64,000 bases of DNA, from the NCBI GenBank assembly GCA_051967755.1, contig JBQDYD010000007.1, forward strand, positions 48,689-112,688, given 5' to 3'. Shown here one piece after another: positions 44,733 to 55,470 of the stretch; position 1 is the stretch's first letter; every line of letters begins with the position of its first letter. A program made the position numbers and the translations under genes. Origin of the DNA: UBA1672 sp051967755 (GTDB lineage: Bacteria > Pseudomonadota > Alphaproteobacteria > Micavibrionales > Micavibrionaceae). The notes under the pieces were generated by a model that searched no databases, was not told the DNA's origin, and saw only the letters and a program-made list of their open reading frames with translations.

Positions 44733-47700
44733 TTACACCATCGTGTCTGTCTTAATAGTCAGATCAAGATCAAGCCCTGTAACACCTTCCAGCACCACGA
44801 TATCAGTGGAACCACCCGCGCCGCCATTACCTGACTGATCAACCGCGATGGTCGTGTTACCGCTCAGATCTTCTGTAGCAATCACAAAATCTGTGATGTC
44901 TTGCGTTACATCGCTTGCATCATATCCTGTGATAATGGCAGACAAATCAAGCAAGTCCTCACCAAATACAAAGTCCTTAATCGCATCAATACCTTCATCA
45001 ATTGCCTCGAATAAGAAGATATCATCACCGGAACCGCCATACAGTGTATCATTACCAAGACCACCTGCGATGATGTCGTCGCCTTCCTGACCAAAGATCG
45101 TATCATCACCGGCGCCGCCATAGATCGTGTCATTACCACCATCACGGCCCTGCCCTTCGGAGTTCACAGATTCCTCTGCCAGATCCGCTGCATTCGCGCG
45201 GATATATGCGATCGTATCTTCGCGTGTCCAGCCAGCATCGACAGTGCTTTCTCCGTTTTCAAGGCGTTCAAACACCTCCCAGCCTGCACCATCTTCTGTG
45301 CTCAAACCATGGAAACCGGCAAGGTCATCCGTAAACAACACATCACCAAAGATGATATCAGCCGCATCGCCGCCATCAATCACATCATCACCGGCCGCCA
45401 GCAACTTATCAAGCGGGCTTGTATCCGCCAAAGCAGCCGTCAGGTCAGTCGGATCATCCAGTTCAATCGTAACACCGTCAGAGTCGATCACATCAAGTCT
45501 GGAAACATTACTACCGACGTTGATACCAACAGAAATGACTTCATCGCTTAATGATTGGATCAAAGCAACTTCATTCGTAAAGTCACCGCCTGTGATTTCA
45601 TTAATCACCTTAGACGCTGATCCCGATACCACCGCACCACCATCATCGACATATCTGTTAGGCGCGCCATCAGAAACGAAATACGTGGTTGTAATTGCGT
45701 TACCACCGTATGGTCCGTCACCTTCCAGCCAATCAATCGCATCCTGAAGCGGATCTTCATAGTTTGTATATCCGCCTGTGCTCAAACCATCCAGATATGC
45801 CTGCAGATTTGCAAGCTCACCCGGGTTCGTGATCGTGTATGTCGCCGTTGACAATGTTTGTGTATTAAACGGAACCAAGTGAACCGCAATTTGGCCACCA
45901 TCATACGTGCTAATATCACTCAGAAGGTTGTTAACCGCATCCTTCAACAACGAAACTTTAGAGTTCGCATCACCGGGGCTGCCCATAGATCCTGAGAAGT
46001 CCAGCATAAACACAAAGTTATAATCCTGTGCTTGCTGTTCCACAGTTGATCCGCCTGCATCACCGATAAGGACATCACTTCCGGTAGATCCGGCAATCTC
46101 GCCTTCATCGCCATTAACCAAATGCGCAACATCAGATGCCTCATCGTCATTTACGTTCTGACCAACGATCAACTCACCCGCGTCATTTAACGTCTTAATC
46201 TTCAAGATCGCATTATCAGAGTCACCATCATAATCCTCAAGGACATACTCAAACTGATCTTCAACGCATTCCAGATCATCTTTGTGCTCTGTATCGCGGT
46301 ATGACGTATCATAATAGCCATTACCACCCGTTGACCACTGCGTAAGGAACCCGTCCGCATCGTAATCTGTGTCCAAGCCTTTAACAGGATGTAACCACAT
46401 GCCAAGCTGATCCGCGAAAGAAACACCGGTCCAGTCAGGGTCATTGCTAAATTCCTGAATGGTCGTAGCGTCCATCTCAAAGCTAAAGATCTTATTGCCT
46501 GAACCATCCGTTGTCACAGAAATGTTAGAGAAGATATCCGCAGTCGCGATAGAGCTTACAATCTCACTTCCCTGCCAGCTGGTCTGCGTGTTCAAGCCGT
46601 TATAGTTATAGATCGTAATAACAGGCTCTGAACCACTGGCATCAAAGTAAATCAACGCCATTTCATTTGCATGACCTTTCGGGTTAGGCCCGCCGTTAAT
46701 TGCCAATGTAAAGCCTTCGCTCACATCATCAATCTTCATCTCAAAGCTAAACTGATTGGTATTTTCATCATAACAGGTTGTTATATTCTTGATGTCACCG
46801 CCATTCGCACTGCCCGGAGGATTATCAATAGAATATTGATACCCCTGAGAGAACGCATTATCAAACGGATCATAGCTATACTCACCCGTGTTATTAATCG
46901 TTAAGACACCGTAATCACCTTCGATTGTAACGTTGTCTCCATTTTCCGGAATATCAACAACATTCCCTTCAAATGACACCTGCTTAATAACATTCGGATC
47001 ATCATATGATTGCTGATCATTATCAATCACATTACCGTCATATGTCCCTTCAGATGCATTAAATTCAGCACAATCATCTCTTGCGATAACGCCGCTGTCA
47101 TGAACATCCATACCGATCCATGCCGTCGCCGTATCCCCGTCCGCATCTGTGATCTCTACTTCAAACTGAAGCCAGATCACCTCATCAGGGTCACNNNNNN
47201 NNNNNNNNNNNNNNNNNNNNNNNNNNNNNNNNNNNNNNNNNNNNNNNNNNNNNNNNNNNNNNNNNNNNNNNNNNNNNNNNNNNNNNNNNNNNNNTGGCTC
47301 TCATCCACTGTCTTGAACTTATCACTGATCGACGGACCGTCATCTTTGATGCACACCGTGATCTCACCCGACGCGGTGCTGTCGCCGTCAAAGTCGGTCG
47401 CCTTCACACCAAAGTTAATCTCAATCACATCATCATGATCGGACGTATCCGCATGATCCAATGTACCAAGAAGCGTGAAGGTGTAGTTCCCGTCCGTGCC
47501 GATATCAAGCGTGAAGATCGTCTCACCGCCCGCTGTACCAACATAGCTGTTCCCAACAATCGCAATCTCTACTGGAACGCCGTTCGATGTCAGAGCATCC
47601 GCCGTTGCACCCGTAAAGCTGATCGAGCTGACATCTGTCGGCGCAAAGCCGCCCATGCCGTCACCGCCAAAGTCCGCTGTCACAACATTGCTGTCCTCAT

Positions 47701-50700
47701 CACTCGGATCAAGCGCTGTCTCATCAACCTCTACCTTAGAGCCGACAAAGTCATTCACCGCGCTGTCATGAACATCCATACCGATCCATGCTGTCGCCGT
47801 ATCGCCATCCGCATCTGTGATCTCTACTTCAAACTGAAGCCAGATCACCTCATCAGGGTCACCCGCAAGCGGATGATCCAGCGGTAAATATTGCGTGTAC
47901 GTATATTCGCCCGTTAAACCGTCAAGCTCCAGCGTGAACACAACCTCACCGCCTGCAAGCTTACCGATATAACCATTACCGTCCACGCTGATCTCTACAA
48001 GATCACCGCCTGAGTAGATGTCTGAGTGATATCCACCCATCTCATACTTCGCGATAAAGTTACCTGTCGACGCAATCGAGCCCGCACCGTCTTCACCAAA
48101 GTCAAAGTCCAATGTCTCTGTGCGGACCAAAGGACCACCACCAAGATGGCTCTCATCCACTGTCTTGAACTTATCACTGATCGACGGACCGTCATCTTTG
48201 ACATTAACGGTAATAACGGCATCAACACTATCATCGTCACTATCAGTTGCTTTCACACCGAATTCGAGCGCCAAAGAGTCATCGTGATCAGTTGTATCAG
48301 GATGATCCAACGTACCTAGAAGATTAAATGTATAATCACCATTAGACTGTATCACTAAGGTAAATACAGTTTCACCACCAGCAGAGCCGGTATAAGTGTT
48401 TGTGGCAACATCAAATTCAACGGTAACAGGGTCTCCGCCTGATTTTAAATCACCAATAAAGTACGTGCCGTTGCCCTCTATTGTGCCGGGATTATCGCTA
48501 CCGAAATCAGCAACGATATTGCCTGACGCAGATGTTGTCGGATCAAGGTTTGTTTCATCAACCGTCACCTCATCATCAGAAACTTCGGGCGTGTCATCCG
48601 CTTCGATGCAAAGAGAAATCGTATCAAATGCACTGGCGCGGTTATCAGTTAAGTCATCCTCAACGCCGCTTGTGTTTTGTTCATACGCAACGGATTCAAC
48701 GCTAAGTTCAAAATTGCCGACAACGCCATCAGGTACGTTAATGCCAAGACCAACCAAATCAGCAGGATCCAACACCCAAACATAATCAACAGGATCATAT
48801 GTTCCCGCCGTTAATGTTGTGCCTGCGGGCAGGTTACCGATTTTAATCACTTCAATAACCTCTGACCCATCTGTATCATTCACAGATGTCGTAATCGTGA
48901 GAGGAATTGTTGTTCCCTCTTCGCCTGCACCATTCGATGCATCCAGATTTGGCGTATCTGCAACTGCATCCACAAAAACGTTAAAGTCATCAGGAGCAGA
49001 GTCCGCACTCATTGAGACATCAGGGTCAGTTGCAGTCGCTGTGGCTGTTAAACCTGTCAGGTCAATATCACTATCTGCGGGTGGTGTGAACGTCAATAGC
49101 GTGTCCAGACTGTCACCGGCAGGCAAAACAACCGTCCATGTACCGGCAACATTGTCATATGTACCGATTAGCGCACTAAAGCCCCACGATGGATCAATCC
49201 CCTCAACCACAACAGTTAAAAATTCATTCGCACCCGGATTAGTACCAAGCTCTGATGTGATTTGAACATCAACAGTGCCGTCCTCTTTCACAAGAACATC
49301 GTCAACCCCTTGATTGACCTCAATAGTTGGTGGGTTAACAACCGGCTTCCATGTTAATGTTAAATCATCCGATGCATTTGCCGTGTTATCTGAATTATCA
49401 AATTCACCGTCAGTCGGGCCATCTTGTGTATAGGCCGTCACAGTCAAGCTGATAGAACCTGAAAAATTTGAGTCATTCGGAGTGATCGTAAGACCTGCGA
49501 TTTCTGCAGGCGTAAGAACACAAACCCCAGAACCGGGCGACGTTTCCGTTCCTGCAGAAAGAGTAAAGCCACTAGGAACACCTGAAATTTCGTAATGCGT
49601 GATACTCTCTGAGCCATCGTCAGAACCTACACCATTATTAACCTCTTCACCTGTAAAGGCAGACACATCAATATCAAGAGTTGCGCCCTCAACGCCTGTA
49701 TCATCCGCGGCATCTACATCCGGCGCATCTGCAACCGCATCAACAAAAACATCAAATGTTTTCGACGTTGACGCCGTATCATTATTTGCCGTTTCCGTCG
49801 ATGTTGCTGTGACATTAATATTGTATAGGTCAACATCACTATCTGCAGGTGGCGTAACGGTAAAGCCATCGGCATAATCATCACCGGCAGGAAGTGTAAT
49901 CTCATATGTATTTGGCCCCGTTTGCGTCCAACCGGCACCTGAGAGCCCCCAATCTGCCGGAATACCATCAACGGTAATTGTCAAAAACTCCGAACCGTCA
50001 GTATCGGCAAGCTCTGCATTAACAGGAACAAACACTGACCCGTCTTCTTTCACAAGCGCATCGGCGACATTCAAAGACGGCGCATCCGCAACAGGGTTCC
50101 AAGTCAGGGTAAATTTGTCACTGGCTTGCGCATCATCATTTGTCGAATCAAACTCACCGTCTGTTGTTGGGTTTTCAGTTGTGAAAACAGTAACAGCCAA
50201 ACCTATTGAACCCGAGTAATCAGAATTATCAGGCGTAATTGTCAGACCAATAATTTCAGCAGGTGTTAAATTATAAACGCCCGAGCCCGGTGCTGTTTCC
50301 GTACCCGCAGACAAAGTAAAGCCGTCAGGAACACCTGAAATTTGATATCCCGTGATACTTTCAGAACCGTCATCAGATCCTGCGCCGTTATTAACTTCTT
50401 CCCCGGTCAAGCCTGAGATATCTATCGCCAGCGTTGCGCCTTCATCGCCCGAATTATCAGCACCTTCAACATCCGGCGCATCTGCAACCGCATCAACAAT
50501 AATGTCGAAAGACTGGTCTGCACTACCTGATTGCCCTGTGGTTGCGTCCACTTCATCGGCAGAAAATGACAGATTTAATGCATCAACATCACTATCAGCC
50601 GGCGGTGTAAAGATCGGCCCGCCATCAAATGTTTCACCGGGGGCCAGCGTAATTGTCCAAGTACCGGCAACAGGGTCAAACACACCAACACCGATTGGGG

Positions 50701-51466
50701 CGTCCGAAGCAGAAAACGCTTCGTCGGAAACAGTCCAACCGTCAGGAATTCCTGAAATCGTAATGGTAAGTTCACCATTAGATGATTCAGGCGCAACAAA
50801 AGACAACAATGTTACACTGCCATCTTCGTAGACTTCATAATTGCCAAGTTCAATTTCAGGATTTAATGGCGGTAACGGAGCACCGGCATCAAACAAGAAC
50901 TGCTCATCAACGCGCGGATCAAATCCATACTGTAACTGCGTCGGGTCAATCGGGCCGACATCTTCAATTCTGATTACACCTTGTGCTTCAAAGCTACTTT
51001 GGAAACCATACCCTCTGACAGCGGAAGGGTTACCGCCGCCCTGATTACCGGCAGCAGGTTCTATCTGTGATAATTGCTGGGCTGTTGCCGCGGAAACTTC
51101 TTCCCCTGTATCATTTTGCTCATCACCCGCAGCAGGCTCCATCTTGGATGCCTCTTGCGCATCATCAGTCATAGACTTTAACTCTTCGATCGGAGGCAAA
51201 ATAGAATCGACATCGTCTTCACCCAACTGCACCTGAACAAAGCGCACATTCTCTTCACCATTTTCTGCCGCACTATCCTGATCTTCGGCCTGCTCTAACT
51301 CAATAAGATCCAAAACAACATCATCGGACAAAGACGCAAGAACCATATTCGGCCCCATCGCATCACCATCAACGACACACACATCATCTGAAAGGACATC
51401 CTCTTGGTTGTTATTTTCCGGTTGATCAGATCCGCTATTTATTATTTTTTGTGCAGGTTTTGCCAT
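44733..51466 (-). CDS. Giant T1SS-143/VWA/RTX surface adhesin, interrupted by assembly gap
   Basis: Probable cargo of the adjacent type I system. From ATG 51466 (AGGAG upstream) a long acidic N-terminus with PAAG at residues 111-114 and 137-140 is followed by Ig-like/T1SS-143 repeats rich in Asp/Gly, a von Willebrand A domain with the metal-site motif DFSGSMG (DNA around 46.0 kb), RTX nonapeptides (GGNDTIYGGAGDDTIFG, about 45.0-45.15 kb), and a C-terminal export signal ending LDLTIKTDTMV. A run of 100 N at 47195-47294 interrupts it, and the frames on the two sides differ by one base. Replacing the N with the 284 bases that fill the same interval in the intact repeat restores one frame of about 2,305 residues. 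Confidence 0.88.
47093..47194. repeat. Adhesin repeat block X, copy 1
   Basis: A 102-base block encoding WLQFEVEITDADGDTATAW and flanks. Matches copy 2 (47761-47862) at 99 of 102 positions. This near-identity explains assembly failure at the adjacent gap. Confidence 0.9.
47195..47294. other. Assembly gap (100 N) inside adhesin repeats
   Basis: Exactly 100 ambiguous bases, the standard filler for a gap of unknown size. Left flank 47093-47194 matches 47761-47862 at 99 of 102 bases; right flank 47295-47349 is identical to 48147-48201. The intervening stretch in the intact copy is 284 bases, so the true gap is probably 284 bases (or 284 plus a multiple of 852). Confidence 0.95.
47761..47862. repeat. 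Adhesin repeat block X, copy 2
   Basis: Second copy of the block at 47093-47194. With the 284 missing bases restored, the copy-to-copy distance is 852 bases (284 codons), the length of one double module. Confidence 0.9.
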
Positions 51467-51670
51467 TGATTCAAGTCTCCTAACTCATACTAAGCGCGGG
51501 GCGTAGTACACTCACCTCGATAAAACGTTAACAATTTATTAATAATTGGGCTTCTTGTATCAGGATTCACGAACCAGAGTCAAAAAAATTATGACAACCG
51601 AACCAAAAAAAAGATGAATAAAAAAAAGCGCTTAGAAAAAAAAGCTCTTTTCTGTTATGAAAATAAATTG

Positions 51671-51715
51671 ATTAGAAATCGCTGATATTTTTCATTAGAA
51701 ATAACTCATATTTTT
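51671..51715. repeat. Tandem 22-base imperfect repeat in a divergent promoter region
   Basis: ATTAGAAATCGCTGATATTTTT (51671-51692) and ATTAGAAATAACTCATATTTTT (51694-51715) agree at 19 of 22 bases, 23 bases apart. The 352-base gene-free interval 51480-51831 between the adhesin and response-regulator genes is otherwise very AT-rich with A/T runs. Candidate binding sites for a regulator of adhesin expression; nothing else is recognised there. Confidence 0.45.
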
Positions 51716-51831
51716 TACGGAAAAACACCCAAGCCCAAAAAAAGAGAAAAAAAAATTAAAACAATAGCTTAACTTTTTTAATATTTTTAAATAAAATGTT
51801 CGCGTGAGTAACAGGGTGCGGTCATAACATT

Positions 51832-52335
51832 GTGGCATTAAATCTAGAAAAACTAAAAGTTCTGGTTGTAGACGATGTCGATCCGATACAACAACTTATC
51901 GCCAAAATTGTAAACACAATTGGGGTAGAGCAACTATATACTGCAAATAACGGCGAAGAAGCGTTCGACCTGTTTTGCAAAGTAAACGCAGATATTATCC
52001 TGACTGATTGGCACATGCCTGATTGCAACGGCATTGATTTTATCAAAAAAGTACGCACATCAGATTATTCACCCAATAAAATGGTTCCTATTATTATGAT
52101 CACGGGATACAGCGCCCCCACCCGTATCGCAACCTGTCGGGACGAAGGCAGTACAGAATTTATTGCCAAACCGTTTACCGCAGAGAATCTGATACAGAAA
52201 ATAAATCACGTCATACAAAAACCACGTGACTTTATTGACTGCGAAGATTTTTTCGGCCCTGACAGGCGACGCAACAGAGGCGCAAAATACCAAGGCCCCT
52301 ATCGCAGAGAATCAGACCAACGCATAATTGTGTAA
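51832..52335 (+). CDS. Single-domain response regulator (CheY-like)
   Basis: Phosphoacceptor receiver domain: acidic pair Asp14-Asp15 (VVDDVDP), phosphorylation Asp59 (LTDWHMPDCNG), conserved Thr in IIMITGY and Lys in EFIAKPF. After residue 130 comes a basic tail, FFGPDRRRNRGAKYQGP, instead of an output domain. The start is a GTG with a poor ribosome site. The adhesin is divergent upstream, and an all-helical protein follows 23 bases downstream. Confidence 0.9.
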   Translation: MALNLEKLKVLVVDDVDPIQQLIAKIVNTIGVEQLYTANNGEEAFDLFCKVNADIILTDWHMPDCNGIDFIKKVRTSDYSPNKMVPIIMITGYSAPTRIATCRDEGSTEFIAKPFTAENLIQKINHVIQKPRDFIDCEDFFGPDRRRNRGAKYQGPYRRESDQRIIV

Positions 52336-52358
52336 CAGGACGTCGGAGAGAGAGCTTC

Positions 52359-52856
52359 ATGGCAAAACGGGCAAAGGTAATTAAGGCTGACTACCTTTTA
52401 AAGGATAAAATAGGAACAGGAACCATCAAAGAAGAGGTGGTTGATCTGTGCCAAGCGATCCTCGACAACAACCCATTTGATTTTGCCCCGATTGCATACC
52501 AGCACTTATCCGAACTAACCACCGTTATAGAACAAGCCAAAAAGCATGAACTAACGCGCGACGAAGCCACAGAAAAAATGACAGAGTGCGTTATGCAACT
52601 CAAAGCAAACGCCCCTATGTTTGGTTATGACTTGGTTGGTAAACTCGCAAATATCATGCTTAGCTTTTTAGAGAGCATCTCAGATATTGATGATCACGCA
52701 ATCGAGATTGTCTCCGCACACCATGACACCCTCCACGCCATCATTACGAAGAAAATGAGAGGAAAAGGAGGAGAAGCCGGTAAACAATTTGAAATCGAAC
52801 TAAAAAGCGCGTGCGAACGATATTTCAAAGCCAAACGAAAAAAAGAGAGCCAATAA
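52359..52856 (+). CDS. Helical protein paired with the response regulator
   Basis: The 165 residues are hydrophilic and predicted largely helical (DLCQAILDNNPFDFAPIAYQ; a central MLSFLESISDIDDHAIEIV segment containing His-His, AHHDTLHAI), with a Lys/Arg-rich C-terminus. No named family. It is co-transcribed with the receiver protein (GGAGAGAG upstream of the ATG). It could be an Hpt-like or anti-sigma-type partner, but no phosphotransfer motif is clear. Confidence 0.7.
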   Translation: MAKRAKVIKADYLLKDKIGTGTIKEEVVDLCQAILDNNPFDFAPIAYQHLSELTTVIEQAKKHELTRDEATEKMTECVMQLKANAPMFGYDLVGKLANIMLSFLESISDIDDHAIEIVSAHHDTLHAIITKKMRGKGGEAGKQFEIELKSACERYFKAKRKKESQ

Positions 52857-52896
52857 ATTAGGCTCCCTCCTGATAAATTTAACACATCGATACAGA

Positions 52897-54474
52897 TTAA
52901 AACTTCAGACGTTTCGCACTGTAGACTTGCGGCAAGTTTGCAACTTTTTGGAACAAAAGATCAGACAATGGCTGATCCAATGAAATCAAACAAATTGCAC
53001 TTTCACCACACGCCTTACGACCAAGACGGAAATCTGCAATATTCTGATCTGCATTTGACAAAATTGTTCCAAGACCACCAATCAAACCCGGCTTGTCTTC
53101 GTTACGGATGAACAGCATGTCTTTGGTCAAGGCAACCTCAATCGGAACGCCTTCGATATTAACAATGCGTGGCTCCTTCCCGGTGAACAATGTTCCTGTC
53201 ACATTACGCTCACGCTCAGTTGTCTTAACGATAATGTTAATCATTGAGCGCCAGTCTTTGCCATCATTATCATAGCTCTGCTTGATATGAATGCCGCGAC
53301 TTTCCGCAACCTGAAGCGCATTAACCATGTTTACGCTCTCCATTTGAGAACCCAACAAATGCGCGATCATGGTAGAGGTGATCGGGTCTGTGTTTACAGA
53401 TGTCACTGTACCTTGATATTCAATTTCAATGCTCTTGATTGCATGCTCAGTAATCTGCCCTGCAAACTCACCAAGCTGCTCTGCCAGCTTAAGATATGGC
53501 TTAAGCTTCGGCGCATCTTCCGCAGAAATCGATGGCATATTCAACGCATTCGTTACTGCACCATTTGTCAAATAGTCAGACATTTGCTCAGCAACCTGAA
53601 TTGCAACATTAACCTGCGCTTCTTTTGTTGCTGCACCTAAATGCGGCGTACAAATGACCTTATCATGGCCGAACAATACGTTCTCTTTCGCGGGCTCAAC
53701 TTCAAACACATCCAATGCTGCACCTGCAACCTTACCGGAATCTAATGCTTCTTTCAGGTCTTCCTCAACGATAATACCGCCGCGTGCACAATTAACGATG
53801 CGAACACCGTCTTTCATTTTCGCGATTGTATCTTTGTTGATCAACCCTGCTGTGTGCTTGTTCTTTGGTACGTGCATCGTAATAAAGTCTGCGCGTGCAA
53901 ATAACTCATCCAGCTCGACCTTTTCTACGCCAAGCTCTTCGGCTCTTTCTTCTGTCAAGAACGGGTCAAAGGCAACAACTTTCATTTTCAAACCAAGGGC
54001 ACGATCCGCAGCAATTGATCCGATGTTACCACATCCGATCACACCGCATGTTTTGTTATAAAGCTCCGTTCCCATGAAACGTTTCTTTTCCCACTTACCG
54101 GCATGAGTACTTTCGTTGGCTTGCGGAATGTCACGCGCAAGCGCCATCATCATAGAGATTGCATGCTCTGCCGTTGTGATTGAGTTACCGAACGGCGTGT
54201 TCATAACAACAATCCCTTTTGCCGTCGCGGCAGGGATATCAACATTATCAACACCAATACCCGCACGGCCGACAACCTTCAGGTTTGTGGCCTTTTCGAT
54301 CATCTCTGCAGTCACAGTTGTTGCAGAACGGATCGCAAGACCGTCATATTGGTCAATAATTTCTAATTGTTCTTCAGGGGAAAGACCGGGTTTGAAATCA
54401 ACGTCTACGCCGTTTTTTTCAAAAATTTCCACGGCCAATGGGTCCAGCTTATCGCTGATCAAGACTTTTGGCAT
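52897..54474 (-). CDS. serA: D-3-phosphoglycerate dehydrogenase
   Basis: First step of serine synthesis. The 525 residues have the NAD-binding Rossmann motif GCGNIGSIAADRA, catalytic Arg (NCARGGI), Glu (DVFEVEPA) and His (CTPHLGAAT), then an ASB domain and a C-terminal ACT domain for serine regulation (residues about 450-525, LFIRNEDKPGLIGGLG). AGGAG lies 8 bases before the ATG. serC and serB lie within 4 kb. Confidence 0.96.
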   Translation of the reverse strand: MPKVLISDKLDPLAVEIFEKNGVDVDFKPGLSPEEQLEIIDQYDGLAIRSATTVTAEMIEKATNLKVVGRAGIGVDNVDIPAATAKGIVVMNTPFGNSITTAEHAISMMMALARDIPQANESTHAGKWEKKRFMGTELYNKTCGVIGCGNIGSIAADRALGLKMKVVAFDPFLTEERAEELGVEKVELDELFARADFITMHVPKNKHTAGLINKDTIAKMKDGVRIVNCARGGIIVEEDLKEALDSGKVAGAALDVFEVEPAKENVLFGHDKVICTPHLGAATKEAQVNVAIQVAEQMSDYLTNGAVTNALNMPSISAEDAPKLKPYLKLAEQLGEFAGQITEHAIKSIEIEYQGTVTSVNTDPITSTMIAHLLGSQMESVNMVNALQVAESRGIHIKQSYDNDGKDWRSMINIIVKTTERERNVTGTLFTGKEPRIVNIEGVPIEVALTKDMLFIRNEDKPGLIGGLGTILSNADQNIADFRLGRKACGESAICLISLDQPLSDLLFQKVANLPQVYSAKRLKF

Positions 54475-54631
54475 AATTTTAACTCCTATTTTTGTCTTGT
54501 TTAGGAAAACAGGCGTACAGATATATGTAACTTTTCTAAAGAAGTCAATTTTTAATAATCGATTTGATTTTACGTATTCATATCTATATGGTGCGTGGCT
54601 TTATACATAATTAAAAAAGGATGTTTTTCCA

Positions 54632-55405
54632 ATGAGTAAGCACGTACTGCGTATGACACTGTGTACCGCATTATCTTTTGGGTTTATTGCCGCCCCCGCT
54701 TTGGCACAAGACGATAAAACCGCAACAGAAGCCGCACCAACAGAACCGGAAGGCCTGAAATGGTCAGGCCGTATTAATTTCGGTGGATTTATTACAGACG
54801 GCAACAGCAACAAAAAAGCCGTCGTCACAGATGGTTTTACAAAGGCCCGTGATGAAAAAAACCGCTATAAAGTCGGCGGTGAGATCCGCTACGCCGAAGA
54901 TGAAGGCGAAGAGACGGAAGACGAATATATGATTTACGGTGAATATGACCGTTTCTTTGACGAGAAAATGTTCGCAGGTGGTCGCATCAGCTATGAAAGT
55001 GATGATATCGCCGATCTGGACAGACGTATCAAGGTTGGTCCGTATGTTGGTTATCAATACTATGAAAGCGATCCCCTAAACCTCTCAACACGTATCGGTA
55101 TCGATTACATCAATGATGAATATGAAAACGGCGATAGCGAAGATTCCGCCGCTGTGTCATGGGGCCTCGACTATGACCAAAAATTCATCGATGACACGAT
55201 CCAAATTTTCTACAAACATGATGTATCCGTACCAATGGATGATACCGAAGGGTTTCTTTATGACGGTGAAACAGGCGTGCGCTTTCCTATCGCCAAAGTC
55301 CTGACAGGGTCTGCACAGATTGATTTTGACTGGGATAACGACCCCGCGCCGGGCGTTAAAGAAGACGACACAACATATTCCTTAAAAATTGGATATGAAT
55401 TCTAA
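54632..55405 (+). CDS. DUF481 outer-membrane beta-barrel protein
   Basis: Signal peptide (MSKHVLRMTLCTALSFGFIA then ALA cleavage at about residue 25), an acidic linker, then DUF481 beta-strands (INFGGFITDGNSNKKAV; GEIRYAEDE; YGEYDRFFDEKMFAGGRISYE) ending with terminal Phe (KIGYEF), typical of a barrel inserted by BAM. 257 residues. Function of the family unclear; some members are salt-inducible. Lies between serA and serC, on the other strand. Confidence 0.88.
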   Translation: MSKHVLRMTLCTALSFGFIAAPALAQDDKTATEAAPTEPEGLKWSGRINFGGFITDGNSNKKAVVTDGFTKARDEKNRYKVGGEIRYAEDEGEETEDEYMIYGEYDRFFDEKMFAGGRISYESDDIADLDRRIKVGPYVGYQYYESDPLNLSTRIGIDYINDEYENGDSEDSAAVSWGLDYDQKFIDDTIQIFYKHDVSVPMDDTEGFLYDGETGVRFPIAKVLTGSAQIDFDWDNDPAPGVKEDDTTYSLKIGYEF

Positions 55406-55417
55406 TAAGTAAATAAA

Positions 55418-55446
55418 AAAGAGCGGCCAATCATGTGCCGCTCTTT
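55418..55446. terminator. Bidirectional terminator between DUF481 and serC
   Basis: AAAGAGCGGC (55418-55427) pairs perfectly with GCCGCTCTTT (55437-55446) around a 9-base loop. The flanking A6 on the left gives T6 when read on the minus strand, so it terminates serC well and the DUF481 gene more weakly (TTTCTCT). Confidence 0.88.
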
Positions 55447-55470
55447 CTCTATATATTCTTATTTAGAAAA

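Noticed and set aside
47177..47194. Stop codon ending the upper adhesin frame at 47177
   Set aside because: It appears only because the 100-N filler puts the lower sequence in the wrong frame.
47093..48201. Repeats as a CRISPR array or transposon
   Set aside because: Repeat units are long, in one reading frame and encode protein modules; no spacers, no terminal inverted repeats.
44848..51044. Many plus-strand frames across the adhesin
   Set aside because: Ser/Thr/Pro-rich, repeating in step with the adhesin modules: antisense shadows of Asp/Gly-rich codons.
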